A DNA stretch of 11,090 nt from Actinomycetes bacterium (GCA_021800645.1 JAJYYT010000038.1:1-11090); one strand, 5' to 3'. Positions 1 through 6,513 are shown, counted from the first letter of the stretch. Numbers and translations are program-made. Notes: a model not told the origin generated them from the letters alone.

Positions 1-36
1 CAGACGCGTGCACCCGGAGCGCCCGGCAGGGGCGCC

Positions 37-42
37 TAGGAT
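37..42 (+). promoter_or_regulatory. Candidate -10 box (TAGGAT) of a leaderless promoter
   Basis: TAGGAT fits the actinobacterial TAnnnT -10 consensus and ends 9 nt before the GTG at 52, so transcription would begin at or within a few bases of the start codon. No convincing -35 is visible. The same bases contain an in-frame TAG (37-39), which limits how far upstream the carboxyltransferase can start. The same layout occurs before several other genes here. Confidence 0.45.
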
Positions 43-51
43 CCGCGGGCG

Positions 52-1407
52 GTGGGCTCGCTGGTCACGCCAGGTCTGGGGGTGCCCGTGCGGGCGGGGA
101 TCGACGGTACCGTCGCCGTCGGCGTGGAGGAGGTCGACGGGCGCAGGGTCGTGCGCGCGCGGACCTCGTCGGGCCGCAGACGTGGCGCGCTCGCGCGCGA
201 GGACGGCGAGTCGCTCGCCCACGCTGCGAAGCTGGCGCTCGAAGCGAGGATCCCGCTGCTCGTCGAGCTCGCCTCGAGCGGCGCGGACGTGTCGGTCGGG
301 CTCGACGCGCTGCACGGCTGGGGGAGCGCGGCAGCCTCGATCGCGGCGTGCTCGGGAGTCGTGCCCGTGCTGGCGGCGGCCGTCGGCCCGGTCATCTCGG
401 GGCCAGCCCTCTTGCTGGGCTTGAGCGACCTCGTCGTGATGAACCCGTCCGCTGTGGCATTCCTGTCGGGTCCTGCGATGGTCGAGGCGTTCACCGGCGT
501 CCGTCTGAGCCCCCAGGCGCTCGGCGGCCCGCGCGTGCACGCGACGACGAGCGGGGTGTGCGCGCTGGAAGCCGACGACGCGATGGCAGGGATGGCCCGG
601 CTGCTGTCCTTCCTTCCGGACCACGCCGACGTGGAGGCGCCACGGGTGCCTTCCGACGACCCGCCCGAGCGCGTCACGCCCGAGCTGCGCAGCGTCGTTC
701 CCGCCCACGAGCGCGCGTCCTATGACGTGCGCGACGTCGTGAGCCTCGTCGTCGACGACGGGATCGTCTGCGAGCTGTGGCGGCGCTGGGCGCCGCAGCT
801 CGTCACGGCGTTCGGCCGGCTCGACGGCCGCGCGGTCGGCGTCGTGGCGAACCAGCCGCGCGCGCTCGCCGGGACGCTCGACATCGCGGCGTCGCAGAAG
901 GCCGCGCGCTTCGTGCGCCTGTGCGACGCGTTCAACCTGCCGATCCTGACCTTCGTCGACACTCCTGGGTTCCTGCCGGGCAAGGACCTCGAGTGGCGGG
1001 GGATGATCCGCCACGGCGCGGAGCTCGCGTTCGCCTATGCCGACGCGACGGTGCCGCGGCTGTGCGTCATCCTGCGCAAGGCGTTCGGCGGCGCGTACAT
1101 CGTGATGGACTCCCGAGGGCTCGGCAACGATCTGTGCTTCGCATGGCCGCAAGCGCAGATCGCCGTGATGGGCGCGCCGGGCGCCGTGCAGATCCTCCAC
1201 CGCAGCACATCCGAGGAAGATCGCCGGCGGCGTGAAGACGAGTACCGTGCGCGCTACCTCGCGCCCTGGCCCGCCGCGGAGCGCGGCTTCGTCGACGAGG
1301 TCATCGACCCCGCAGAGACGCGACGAGCGCTTGCCGCAGGTCTTCGTGCGCTGTCGACCAAGCGGGAGATCCTTCGTCGCCGCAAGCACGATTCGGGCCC
1401 GCTCTGA
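52..1407 (+). CDS. Divergent acyl-CoA carboxylase, carboxyltransferase (beta) subunit
   Basis: This 451-residue protein belongs to the biotin-dependent carboxyltransferase family (AccD/PccB, COG4799). These subunits move CO2 from carboxybiotin to acetyl-, propionyl- or longer acyl-CoA in the cytoplasm. The C-terminal half is canonical: YDVRDVV (224-230), VGVVANQP (262-269), LDIAASQKAARFVRLCDAF (276-294), DTPGFLPG (303-310), the oxyanion-hole stretch RKAFGGAY (342-349), AWPQAQIAVMG (364-374) and a KHDSGPL tail like the family's KHGNIPL. The N-terminal half is recognisable (SGPAMVEAFTG 139-149, LGGPRVHATTSGV 157-169) but degraded. Family SGGARIQEG reads SSGADVSVG (75-83), and GPCAGGAVY reads GPVISGPAL (112-120). 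About 60 N-terminal residues usual in the family are absent. An in-frame stop at 37-39 forces a start after it, and GTG 52 is the first candidate. Substrate cannot be told. No biotin carboxylase or biotin carrier lies in the window. Confidence 0.88.
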   Translation: MGSLVTPGLGVPVRAGIDGTVAVGVEEVDGRRVVRARTSSGRRRGALAREDGESLAHAAKLALEARIPLLVELASSGADVSVGLDALHGWGSAAASIAACSGVVPVLAAAVGPVISGPALLLGLSDLVVMNPSAVAFLSGPAMVEAFTGVRLSPQALGGPRVHATTSGVCALEADDAMAGMARLLSFLPDHADVEAPRVPSDDPPERVTPELRSVVPAHERASYDVRDVVSLVVDDGIVCELWRRWAPQLVTAFGRLDGRAVGVVANQPRALAGTLDIAASQKAARFVRLCDAFNLPILTFVDTPGFLPGKDLEWRGMIRHGAELAFAYADATVPRLCVILRKAFGGAYIVMDSRGLGNDLCFAWPQAQIAVMGAPGAVQILHRSTSEEDRRRREDEYRARYLAPWPAAERGFVDEVIDPAETRRALAAGLRALSTKREILRRRKHDSGPL

Positions 1408-1440
1408 CCCTCTCAGCCGGTTCGCTCGCATGCCCTCTCG

Positions 1441-1466
1441 CCTGGTCCGCGCACCTGTGGACCAGG
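1441..1466 (+). terminator. Hairpin after the carboxyltransferase gene
   Basis: CCTGGTCC (1441-1448) and GGACCAGG (1459-1466) form a perfect 8-bp stem around a 10-nt loop, starting 33 nt after the stop codon. No T-run follows, so this would be a U-less terminator of the kind often proposed in GC-rich actinobacteria. An RNA-stability element or protein-binding palindrome is also possible. Confidence 0.45.
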
Positions 1467-1552
1467 TCGAAGCGGCGTGACATCCTGAGCGGGCGATCGT
1501 GATCGTCACCGAACTGCAATCAGTGTCATAGGCAATCCATATGCCCTGCGGG

Positions 1553-1558
1553 CAAGAT
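1553..1558 (+). promoter_or_regulatory. Weak candidate -10 box (CAAGAT) for the small CPxC gene
   Basis: CAAGAT ends 6 nt before GTG 1565, resembling the leaderless layout of neighbouring genes but with C instead of T at the first position. GGAGG (1559-1563) lies just after it and could instead act as a distant ribosome-binding site for ATG 1577. The two readings are alternatives. Confidence 0.25.
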
Positions 1559-1564
1559 GGAGGC

Positions 1565-1879
1565 GTGATCCGTCCGATGAGTGACACCCCGCTCGTGCTC
1601 GAGTCGTGCCACAGCACGTGGATCTTCGATACCGAGCGCATGCGCTTCCGCCGCGTCCTGAAGGGCCTGGATCTGGACGCCCGACAGGCATCGACGGCGT
1701 GGCGGCCCTACTACGGGCTCGAGCTGGACCCGGTGTCGGAGGCATTCGTCGTGCTGTTGAACCCCGAGGGCACGCGGCTCCTGCGGTCGTGGCGGCACAT
1801 CGACCACTGCCCTCAGTGCGGCGGGGAAGCCACCGCTGAGCTGTCCCTCGACGAGCTGCGCAGCGCAGCGCTCGGCTGA
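1565..1879 (+). CDS. Small protein of unknown function with a CPxC knuckle
   Basis: I do not recognise this family. From GTG 1565 it has 104 residues. It is soluble-looking, with no signal peptide or membrane segment, and rich in aromatic and charged residues in its middle (STWIFDTERMRFRRV 17-31; AWRPYYGLELDP 45-56; EAFVVLLNPEGTRLLRSWRH 59-78). Near the end is HCPQCGG (81-87), a single CxxC pair flanked by His78 and His81, with one more Cys at 15. These could make a metal site in the monomer or dimer, or a redox pair. The codon usage matches its neighbours and the frame is clean, so it is probably a real gene. Alternative in-frame starts are ATG 1541 and ATG 1577. The region 1408-1564 before it holds only the hairpin and a small palindrome. 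It lies 51 bp upstream of a pilT gene that has its own promoter, so a shared role is only a guess. Confidence 0.68.
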   Translation: MIRPMSDTPLVLESCHSTWIFDTERMRFRRVLKGLDLDARQASTAWRPYYGLELDPVSEAFVVLLNPEGTRLLRSWRHIDHCPQCGGEATAELSLDELRSAALG

Positions 1880-1893
1880 GGGCGGCGCGCAGC

Positions 1894-1918
1894 CGGCCTG
1901 CGCTCGGCGGCCTGCGCT
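1894..1918 (+). repeat. Tandem 11-bp direct repeat over the pilT promoter
   Basis: CGGCCTGCGCT occurs exactly at 1894-1904 and again at 1908-1918, a 14-bp period. The final T of the second copy is the first base of the TAAGCT -10 box. Relative to a start at 1931 the copies cover about -37 to -27 and -23 to -13, where an activator or repressor would contact the promoter. This could be an operator or chance in a GC-rich stretch. Confidence 0.45.
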
Positions 1919-1923
1919 AAGCT
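1918..1923 (+). promoter_or_regulatory. -10 box (TAAGCT) of a leaderless pilT promoter
   Basis: TAAGCT matches TAnnnT and is followed by exactly 7 nt and then GTG 1931. No Shine-Dalgarno sequence precedes that GTG, which supports a leaderless mRNA beginning at or near the start codon. Confidence 0.6.
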
Positions 1924-1930
1924 CCCAGCG

Positions 1931-3028
1931 GTGGACCGGCGGGACCTCGACCGTCTCCTCTCCCTGCTGGCCCAGTGGGATGGCTCGGACCTGCACCTGA
2001 AAGCCGGGGTGCGGCCACGGGTGCGGATCGACGGGGAGCTGCGCCAAGTCTCCAGCGAGCCCACCAGCACCCATGCCGACACGCAGGCGCTCGCGCGGGC
2101 GATCATGCCCGCAGAGGTGGCGACCCAGTTCGACCGGCACCGCGAGGCGGACTTCGCGTACTCGGTGCCCGGTGTCGGACGGTTCCGCGTGAACGCCTAC
2201 TACCAGCGAAGCTCGGTCGCGCTCGCCTTCCGCGCGGTGCGGGCCAATCCGGGCTCGCTCGAGGATCTAGGCCTTCCGCCCGCTGTCGCCAAGCTCGCCG
2301 AGGAACGGCGCGGTCTCGTGCTGGTCACCGGGCCGACGGGCTCGGGCAAGACGACGACGCTCGCCGCGATGATCGACCACATCAACCGCATACGGTCCTG
2401 CCACATCATCACGATCGAGGACCCGATCGAGTACCTGCACTCCGACCAGCTCGCGTCGATCAGCCAGCGCGAGGTCGGCTTCGACACGGACTCGTTCCAC
2501 GCGGCGATGCGAGTCGTCCTCCGCCAAGATCCTGACGTGATCTTCGTGGGCGAGATGCGGGACATGGAGACCACCTCCGCGGCGCTCACCGCCGCTGAGA
2601 CCGGCCACCTCGTCCTCTCGACGCTCCACACGATCGACGCCACCGAGACGGTCTCGCGCGTGGTGGACTTCTTCCCCCCTCACCAGCAGCAGCAGGTCCG
2701 CACCTCGCTTGCCGGGTCGCTGCGCGGCACGGTCGCGCAGCGTCTCGTACGACGCGCGGATGGCAATGGCCGCGTGCCCGCCGTGGAGCTCATGATCGTG
2801 AACGGACGGATCCGTCAGTGCATCGAGGACGTCGAGCACACGAGCGACATCACGGACATCATCGCCGAGGGCGCCTACTACGGGATGCAGACCTTCGACC
2901 AGAGCCTCGCGTCCCACCTCGAGGCCGGGCTCATCACCTTGACAGAGGCGCTGGAGATGGCGACGAACCCTCACGACCTTCGGGTCACGCTCGAGCGCAG
3001 AGGGCTCGTCCGGACCGGGCGAGGGTGA
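1931..3028 (+). CDS. pilT: PilT-family type IV pilus ATPase (divergent paralogue)
   Basis: This 365-residue hexameric secretion ATPase of the PilT/PilU type is expected to power pilus retraction from the cytoplasmic face of the machine. An N-terminal PAS-like domain opens with the family motif around SDLHLKAGVRPRVRIDG (19-35). The RecA-like core has Walker A GPTGSGKT (134-141), an Asp box with the catalytic Glu163 (IEDPIEY), Walker B DVIFVGEMRD (202-211) and a His box GHLVLSTLHT (225-234). The tail contains GMQTFDQSL (318-326). The PilT signature AIRNLIRE is changed to RIRQCIED (293-300). The gene stands alone behind its own promoter and ends 24 bp from the convergent peptidase gene. A second, more canonical PilT lies in the pilB-pilT-pilC operon, so this copy may be an auxiliary (PilU-like) motor. 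Family membership is certain; the exact role is inferred. GTG 1931 is the start implied by the -10 box. Confidence 0.92.
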   Translation: MDRRDLDRLLSLLAQWDGSDLHLKAGVRPRVRIDGELRQVSSEPTSTHADTQALARAIMPAEVATQFDRHREADFAYSVPGVGRFRVNAYYQRSSVALAFRAVRANPGSLEDLGLPPAVAKLAEERRGLVLVTGPTGSGKTTTLAAMIDHINRIRSCHIITIEDPIEYLHSDQLASISQREVGFDTDSFHAAMRVVLRQDPDVIFVGEMRDMETTSAALTAAETGHLVLSTLHTIDATETVSRVVDFFPPHQQQQVRTSLAGSLRGTVAQRLVRRADGNGRVPAVELMIVNGRIRQCIEDVEHTSDITDIIAEGAYYGMQTFDQSLASHLEAGLITLTEALEMATNPHDLRVTLERRGLVRTGRG

Positions 3029-3050
3029 CGACCTCCCCGACGGCGCCCGG
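3015..3050. terminator. Candidate bidirectional terminator between convergent genes
   Basis: CCGGGCG (3015-3021) and CGCCCGG (3044-3050) are perfect 7-bp inverted arms enclosing 22 nt. They span the end of the pilT copy and the 24-bp gap before the prepilin peptidase stop on the other strand. There is no T-run on either strand, so the assignment rests on position and symmetry only. Confidence 0.35.
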
Positions 3051-3052
3051 GA

Positions 3053-3799
3053 TCAGGGTCGGCTGATCAGCGCCGACGCCAGCACAGCCAGGACCGAGCC
3101 AGCGGCGAGGATGACGAACGGCGCGCGCTTCGCGGTCCCAAGACCCGTCGCCGCCGTCGCGACGACGATCCATGCAGCGACGAATGCTCCGCCTCCCGGC
3201 CACAGCCACCCTGCAGTCCAGGCGAGGCAGGTGAGCAGCGTGAGCCTGGTCCAGCGCTGCGGCTCGGCCGCTCGGTCGCCGACGAAGGCACCGAGGAAGC
3301 CGAGCGCCGCACCGAGCCCGGCCCAAGGGAGCCGGTCGGTGTGGCCGAGGACGACGGCGATCGGCAGGAGGGAGACCGAGCCGAGCGCGCCGACGACCGC
3401 GAGCACGACCGGGATCGTCCCGCCGTCGGTGTCCACGATCGACGCCGCGAGCGCGCAAACGAGGATCCCTGCGACCGACAGGACCGGCCAGAAGGATCCG
3501 AGCGCACCTGCAGCAGCCGCGCAGAGCAGCCCCGTCGAGAGCTCCACGAGCGGGTAGCGCGGGGAGACATGCGCGTGGCAGTGGCGGCACCGTCCGCGGA
3601 TCCACAGCCATGACGCCACCGGCACGAGGTCGATGAGTCCGAGGCGGGTCCCGCAGGACGGGCAGTGCGAGGGCGGTTCGACGATCGACATCTTCCGAGG
3701 GAGGCGGTAGGCGACGACGTTCAGGAACGACCCGACCACGAGACCCACCACCCCGCTCACGAGGATCGTGAGAAGCTGCGCCGTCTCGCCCGAGCCCAC
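3053..3799 (-). CDS. Prepilin peptidase-like membrane protein, second active-site motif missing
   Basis: The protein has 248 residues if started at GTG 3799. It belongs to the type IV prepilin leader peptidase/N-methyltransferase family (PilD/GspO), inner-membrane aspartyl enzymes that cleave and methylate prepilins. The family opening GLVVGSFLNVVAYRLP is followed by two zinc-knuckle pairs (CPSC and CRHC), RYPLVEL, about seven hydrophobic segments and a closing RAPFVILAAGSVLA. The first catalytic region is present as SIVDTDGGTIP. The second motif, GxGDxKL, is not. By alignment, the position expected before LLTCLAWTAG reads RWTRLTL; a lone VGD lies 10 residues earlier, in a loop-like stretch. 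I checked the other two frames there and saw no hidden GxGD. A longer frame reaches TTG 3865 (270 residues), but its extra 22 residues are basic and unlike the family, and TACAGT sits 9 nt before GTG 3799. It is convergent with pilT and divergent from pilB. Function may be altered or lost. Confidence 0.82.
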   Translation of the reverse strand: MGSGETAQLLTILVSGVVGLVVGSFLNVVAYRLPRKMSIVEPPSHCPSCGTRLGLIDLVPVASWLWIRGRCRHCHAHVSPRYPLVELSTGLLCAAAAGALGSFWPVLSVAGILVCALAASIVDTDGGTIPVVLAVVGALGSVSLLPIAVVLGHTDRLPWAGLGAALGFLGAFVGDRAAEPQRWTRLTLLTCLAWTAGWLWPGGGAFVAAWIVVATAATGLGTAKRAPFVILAAGSVLAVLASALISRP

Positions 3800-3808
3800 C
3801 GTGGCCGG

Positions 3809-3814
3809 ACTGTA
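3809..3814 (-). promoter_or_regulatory. -10 box (TACAGT) of a leaderless prepilin peptidase promoter
   Basis: On the minus strand TACAGT is followed by 9 nt and then GTG 3799, the spacing seen before the carboxyltransferase GTG. It argues for the shorter start of the peptidase gene rather than TTG 3865. No clear -35 is visible. Confidence 0.45.
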
Positions 3815-3892
3815 GTGCCGGGGTCGGCGCGGGACGCGGTCCTCGCGCGTCGGCGCCTTGTGCAAGGGCTTCCACTTTCAGCCAAACGCGAG

Positions 3893-3898
3893 TAGGCT
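3893..3898 (+). promoter_or_regulatory. Candidate -10 box (TAGGCT) of the pilB operon
   Basis: TAGGCT fits TAnnnT and is the best plus-strand -10 in the gap before pilB. It would start transcription near 3905 and leave a 5' leader of about 146 nt. It lies within the short palindrome CGAGTAGGCTCG (3889-3900). The -35 region is not recognisable. Confidence 0.4.
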
Positions 3899-4050
3899 CG
3901 TCATGGCACTTCGTCTGCGGAGCGGCCGTGGGATGGGGAACACGAGGGGAGCGGTGCGGCACGCGTGGTCGGACGGCGTGCTTTGAAGTTTGCTCCACGT
4001 GTTCGCGCCTGTCCTCAGCGGCGCAGCTCGGCTGAGCCAGGGGACAGGGG
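3899..4050 (+). promoter_or_regulatory. Long 5' leader and ribosome-binding site of the pilB operon
   Basis: The gap holds no recognisable gene. It ends with AGGGGACAGGGG (4039-4050) directly against ATG 4051; AGGGGA at 6-nt spacing is a good Shine-Dalgarno sequence, unlike the leaderless genes nearby. The leader contains a possible 27-codon reading frame (ATG 3903 to TGA 3986) without its own ribosome-binding site, and a CACGTG palindrome (3996-4001). I looked for a c-di-GMP riboswitch core and did not see one. Confidence 0.35.
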
Positions 4051-6513
4051 ATGACAAACGAAGCCGAGGAGTCGGCGCAGGAGCGCTCGGAGCAGCTCGG
4101 GTTCTGCTACGTCGACCTGTCGCGGACCGGCTTCGCGCCAGGAGCGGCCTCGCTCCTTCCCGAAGAGGTGGCTCGCCGTGAGCGAGCGGTGCCGATCGAG
4201 CGCCGGGGCAACGTGACGGTCGTCGCGGTCGCGACGCCCGCAGGGCGGCTCGCGCTCGACGCGTTGCGTGCGGCGACCCGCGGCGAAGTGGTGGCGGTGG
4301 TGGCTCCGGCTGCGCAGGTGGCTGCCGCGCTCGTGCAGCTCTACGGCGAGGGCTCGGTGCGGCACGGTCGACGCCGCGTCCAGCACCAGGGCCACTGGGA
4401 GCGAACGGCGCGTCGCAGCGCCCCACCTCCGGCGCCCGGCGTGCCAGGAGGAGGACCTGCTCCCGGACCTCCCGACGTCTCGCCCCCCATCGCTTGGCAG
4501 CCAGTCCGCGAGGACAGTGCGCAGCCGCAGGTGGAGGCGCCACCTCCCGTTGCGCCACCCCCGCCCGCGCCGCTCCTCCAGGCGCCACCTCCCGTTGCGC
4601 CACCCCCGCCTCCGCCGCCCCCGTTCGCGCCGCTCCCGCCGATCGCACCCCAGAGCGTCTCTTCCCTTCCTTTCGTGCCGGTGCCTGGCTTTCCACCCGC
4701 GCCGCCACGCTCGTCGCCGCCCTCGCCGCTCCCCGGCTCAGGCTCCCCAAGCGGTGAGGCGGACGACGCCACCGGCCTGACTGGCGGCGCCCCACTGGGC
4801 GCCGCCAGCGGGTCGGCTGGCGACGGAGGTTGGCCGCCGCTCGCCCGCGCGTTGGTCGCGAGCGGTCGGGTGACGGCCCAGGACATGGCACGGGCGGTGC
4901 GCGACCACGAAGCGCTCGGAGAGTCTCTGACGCGCTACCTGCTCGGTGAGCGCCTCGTGGCCGAGGACGACCTGGTCCAGGTGATGGCTCGCGAGGCCGG
5001 CTTGCCATTCGTCGACCTCGCGGCGGCGACGCCGGATCCCGCCGCTGCGGCACTGATCCCCGAGGCGGTCGCGCGCCGCCACATGGTCCTTGCGATCGGC
5101 TTCGACGGGGGCGTGCCGGTCATCGCGATGGCAGATCCGACCGACGTCTTCGCCTTGGACGATCTTCGCAGCATCCTCGGACGCAATTTTCGCCAGGTGG
5201 TCGCGACGCGTGCGCAGATCGACGTGCACCTGCGCCGCATCCACGAGCCGGACTCCGACGTGCAGGCCGCCGCCCAGCACGCGGCGGGCCGTGCGGCGCC
5301 GGACACGGCCGGCTTCGAGCTCGAGAGCCTCCAGTCGGTCGTCGAAGACGCGCCCATCGTCCGGTACGTGAACGTCCTGATCCTCCAGGCGCTCAACCAG
5401 CGGGCGTCGGACATCCACATCGAGCCGACGCCGAAGCGACTCCGGATCCGCTTCCGGATCGACGGGGTGATGCACGATGCGAGCTCGGCATCGCCCGCGA
5501 TCCACGCCGCGGTCATCAGCCGGCTGAAGGTCCTCGGGGAGATGGACATCACCGAGCACCGAGTGCCCCAGGAAGGGCGCGTCTCGGTGTCGGTAGGCGA
5601 CCGTCAGATCGACCTGCGGCTTGCCGTCATCCCGTCGCTCTACGGCGAGTCGTGCGTCATGCGGCTCCTCGACAAGTCCGCGGGCATCCGCCGGCTCTCG
5701 GACCTCGGTTTCTTCCCGGACACCCTCGCGCGGTACGCGCAGGCCTACGACCAGCCGTACGGGGTCCTCCTCGTGACCGGGCCGACCGGCGCCGGGAAGA
5801 CGACCACGCTCTACGCGACCCTCCATGAGGTCATGTCGCCGGAGAAGTCGGTGGTGACCGTGGAGGACCCCGTCGAGTACCAGATCGCAGGGATCACCCA
5901 GGTCCAGATCAATTCGAAGGTGGGGATGCACTTTTCGACCGCGTTGCGCTCGATCCTGCGGGCGGACCCCGACATCATCTTGGTGGGGGAGATCCGTGAC
6001 ATCGAGACCGCCACGATCGCCATGGAGGCCGCGCTGTCGGGGCACCTCGTGCTCTCGACGCTGCACACGAACACTGCGGCAGGAACGCCGCTTCGACTGA
6101 CCGAGATGGGGATCGAACCGTTCCTGGTGACCTCCGCGGTGAGCGGCGTCCTCACCCAGCGGCTCGCGCGGGTCCTCTGCGACCGGTGCAAGACGCCCTT
6201 CGACGCGTCACTCGCTGACTTCTACGCCGCCGGCTACAAGGAAACGGACCTCGAAGGGCTCGACGTGTCGCGCCTTTATCGCGCGAACGGCTGCCGCACC
6301 TGCAGCAACACCGGGTACTACGGACGGATGCTCCTCGGCGAGGTGATGCTGATGACCGAGGAGATCCAACGGATGATCATCGAGCAGCGCTCGATCCTCG
6401 CCATGGAACGCCAAGCGGTGGAGCAGGGCATGAGGACGTTGCGCCAGGACGGCCTGCTCAAGGCGATCGCCGGTTACACGACCCTGGAGGAAGTCCTGAG
6501 GGTGGTCGCATGA
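4051..6513 (+). CDS. pilB: Type IV pilus extension ATPase PilB with proline-rich insert
   Basis: This 820-residue PilB/GspE-family ATPase is expected to drive pilin polymerisation by acting on PilC at the cytoplasmic membrane face. Order of parts: a short MshEN-like domain (about 15-100, lacking the usual leading helices), a basic stretch (104-122), a Pro/Ala-rich disordered insert (about 124-236), a second, fuller MshEN domain (about 261-400), an N2 domain from about 426 (SDIHIEPT 453-460), and the RecA-like motor. Motor motifs are Walker A GPTGAGKT (577-584), catalytic Glu605 in VEDPVEY, Walker B DIILVGEIRD (641-650) and GHLVLSTLHT (664-673). The tetracysteine zinc site is C710, C713, C748 and C751. 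Typical PilB proteins are about 550-580 residues, and the excess is the first MshEN copy plus the insert. In the second MshEN, the c-di-GMP motif RLGxxLVxxG reads PLARALVASG (263-272), losing the Arg and Gly. It overlaps pilT by 4 nt. GspE of a type II secretion system is unlikely given pilT next door. Confidence 0.95.
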   Translation: MTNEAEESAQERSEQLGFCYVDLSRTGFAPGAASLLPEEVARRERAVPIERRGNVTVVAVATPAGRLALDALRAATRGEVVAVVAPAAQVAAALVQLYGEGSVRHGRRRVQHQGHWERTARRSAPPPAPGVPGGGPAPGPPDVSPPIAWQPVREDSAQPQVEAPPPVAPPPPAPLLQAPPPVAPPPPPPPPFAPLPPIAPQSVSSLPFVPVPGFPPAPPRSSPPSPLPGSGSPSGEADDATGLTGGAPLGAASGSAGDGGWPPLARALVASGRVTAQDMARAVRDHEALGESLTRYLLGERLVAEDDLVQVMAREAGLPFVDLAAATPDPAAAALIPEAVARRHMVLAIGFDGGVPVIAMADPTDVFALDDLRSILGRNFRQVVATRAQIDVHLRRIHEPDSDVQAAAQHAAGRAAPDTAGFELESLQSVVEDAPIVRYVNVLILQALNQRASDIHIEPTPKRLRIRFRIDGVMHDASSASPAIHAAVISRLKVLGEMDITEHRVPQEGRVSVSVGDRQIDLRLAVIPSLYGESCVMRLLDKSAGIRRLSDLGFFPDTLARYAQAYDQPYGVLLVTGPTGAGKTTTLYATLHEVMSPEKSVVTVEDPVEYQIAGITQVQINSKVGMHFSTALRSILRADPDIILVGEIRDIETATIAMEAALSGHLVLSTLHTNTAAGTPLRLTEMGIEPFLVTSAVSGVLTQRLARVLCDRCKTPFDASLADFYAAGYKETDLEGLDVSRLYRANGCRTCSNTGYYGRMLLGEVMLMTEEIQRMIIEQRSILAMERQAVEQGMRTLRQDGLLKAIAGYTTLEEVLRVVA
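4535..4610 (+). repeat. 45-bp-period direct repeat in the PilB proline-rich insert
   Basis: A 31-bp sequence is repeated exactly at 4535-4565 and 4580-4610. The period is 45 bp, so the frame is kept and each copy encodes APPPVAPPPP. The unit looks like a tandem duplication of 15 codons that has since drifted at its 3' part (PAPLLQ against PPPPPF). Slippage in such GC-rich DNA could change the length of the insert between strains. Confidence 0.85.

Noticed and set aside
1..39. Possible C-terminal tail of an upstream gene ending at TAG 37-39
   Set aside because: Only 12 codons are visible and other frames are also open; nothing identifies it as coding.
8..677. Long open frames overlapping the carboxyltransferase on both strands
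   Set aside because: They have no family motifs and Arg/Ser/Pro-rich composition, as expected for shadow frames in GC-rich DNA. The frame from 52 carries a recognisable enzyme.
1499..1509. Palindrome GTGATCGTCAC as an operator for the small CPxC gene
   Set aside because: Arms of 4 bp are too short to stand out by chance and no matching site occurs near the other promoters I inspected.
3903..3986. 27-codon frame upstream of pilB as a gene
   Set aside because: No ribosome-binding site, and its ATG lies at or before the expected transcription start. Kept only as a remark on the leader.
2985..3998. Long minus-strand frame covering the prepilin peptidase locus
   Set aside because: Arg/Pro-rich with no family motifs; the peptidase frame beside it has clear zinc-knuckle and membrane features.
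3878..5053. 391-residue minus-strand frame antisense to pilB
   Set aside because: Composition is almost all Arg, Pro, Ala and Ser, the antisense image of the proline-rich insert; no domain is visible.
4738..6066. 442-residue minus-strand frame antisense to pilB
   Set aside because: His/Arg/Asp-rich antisense shadow of the motor domain; pilB motifs are unambiguous on the plus strand.
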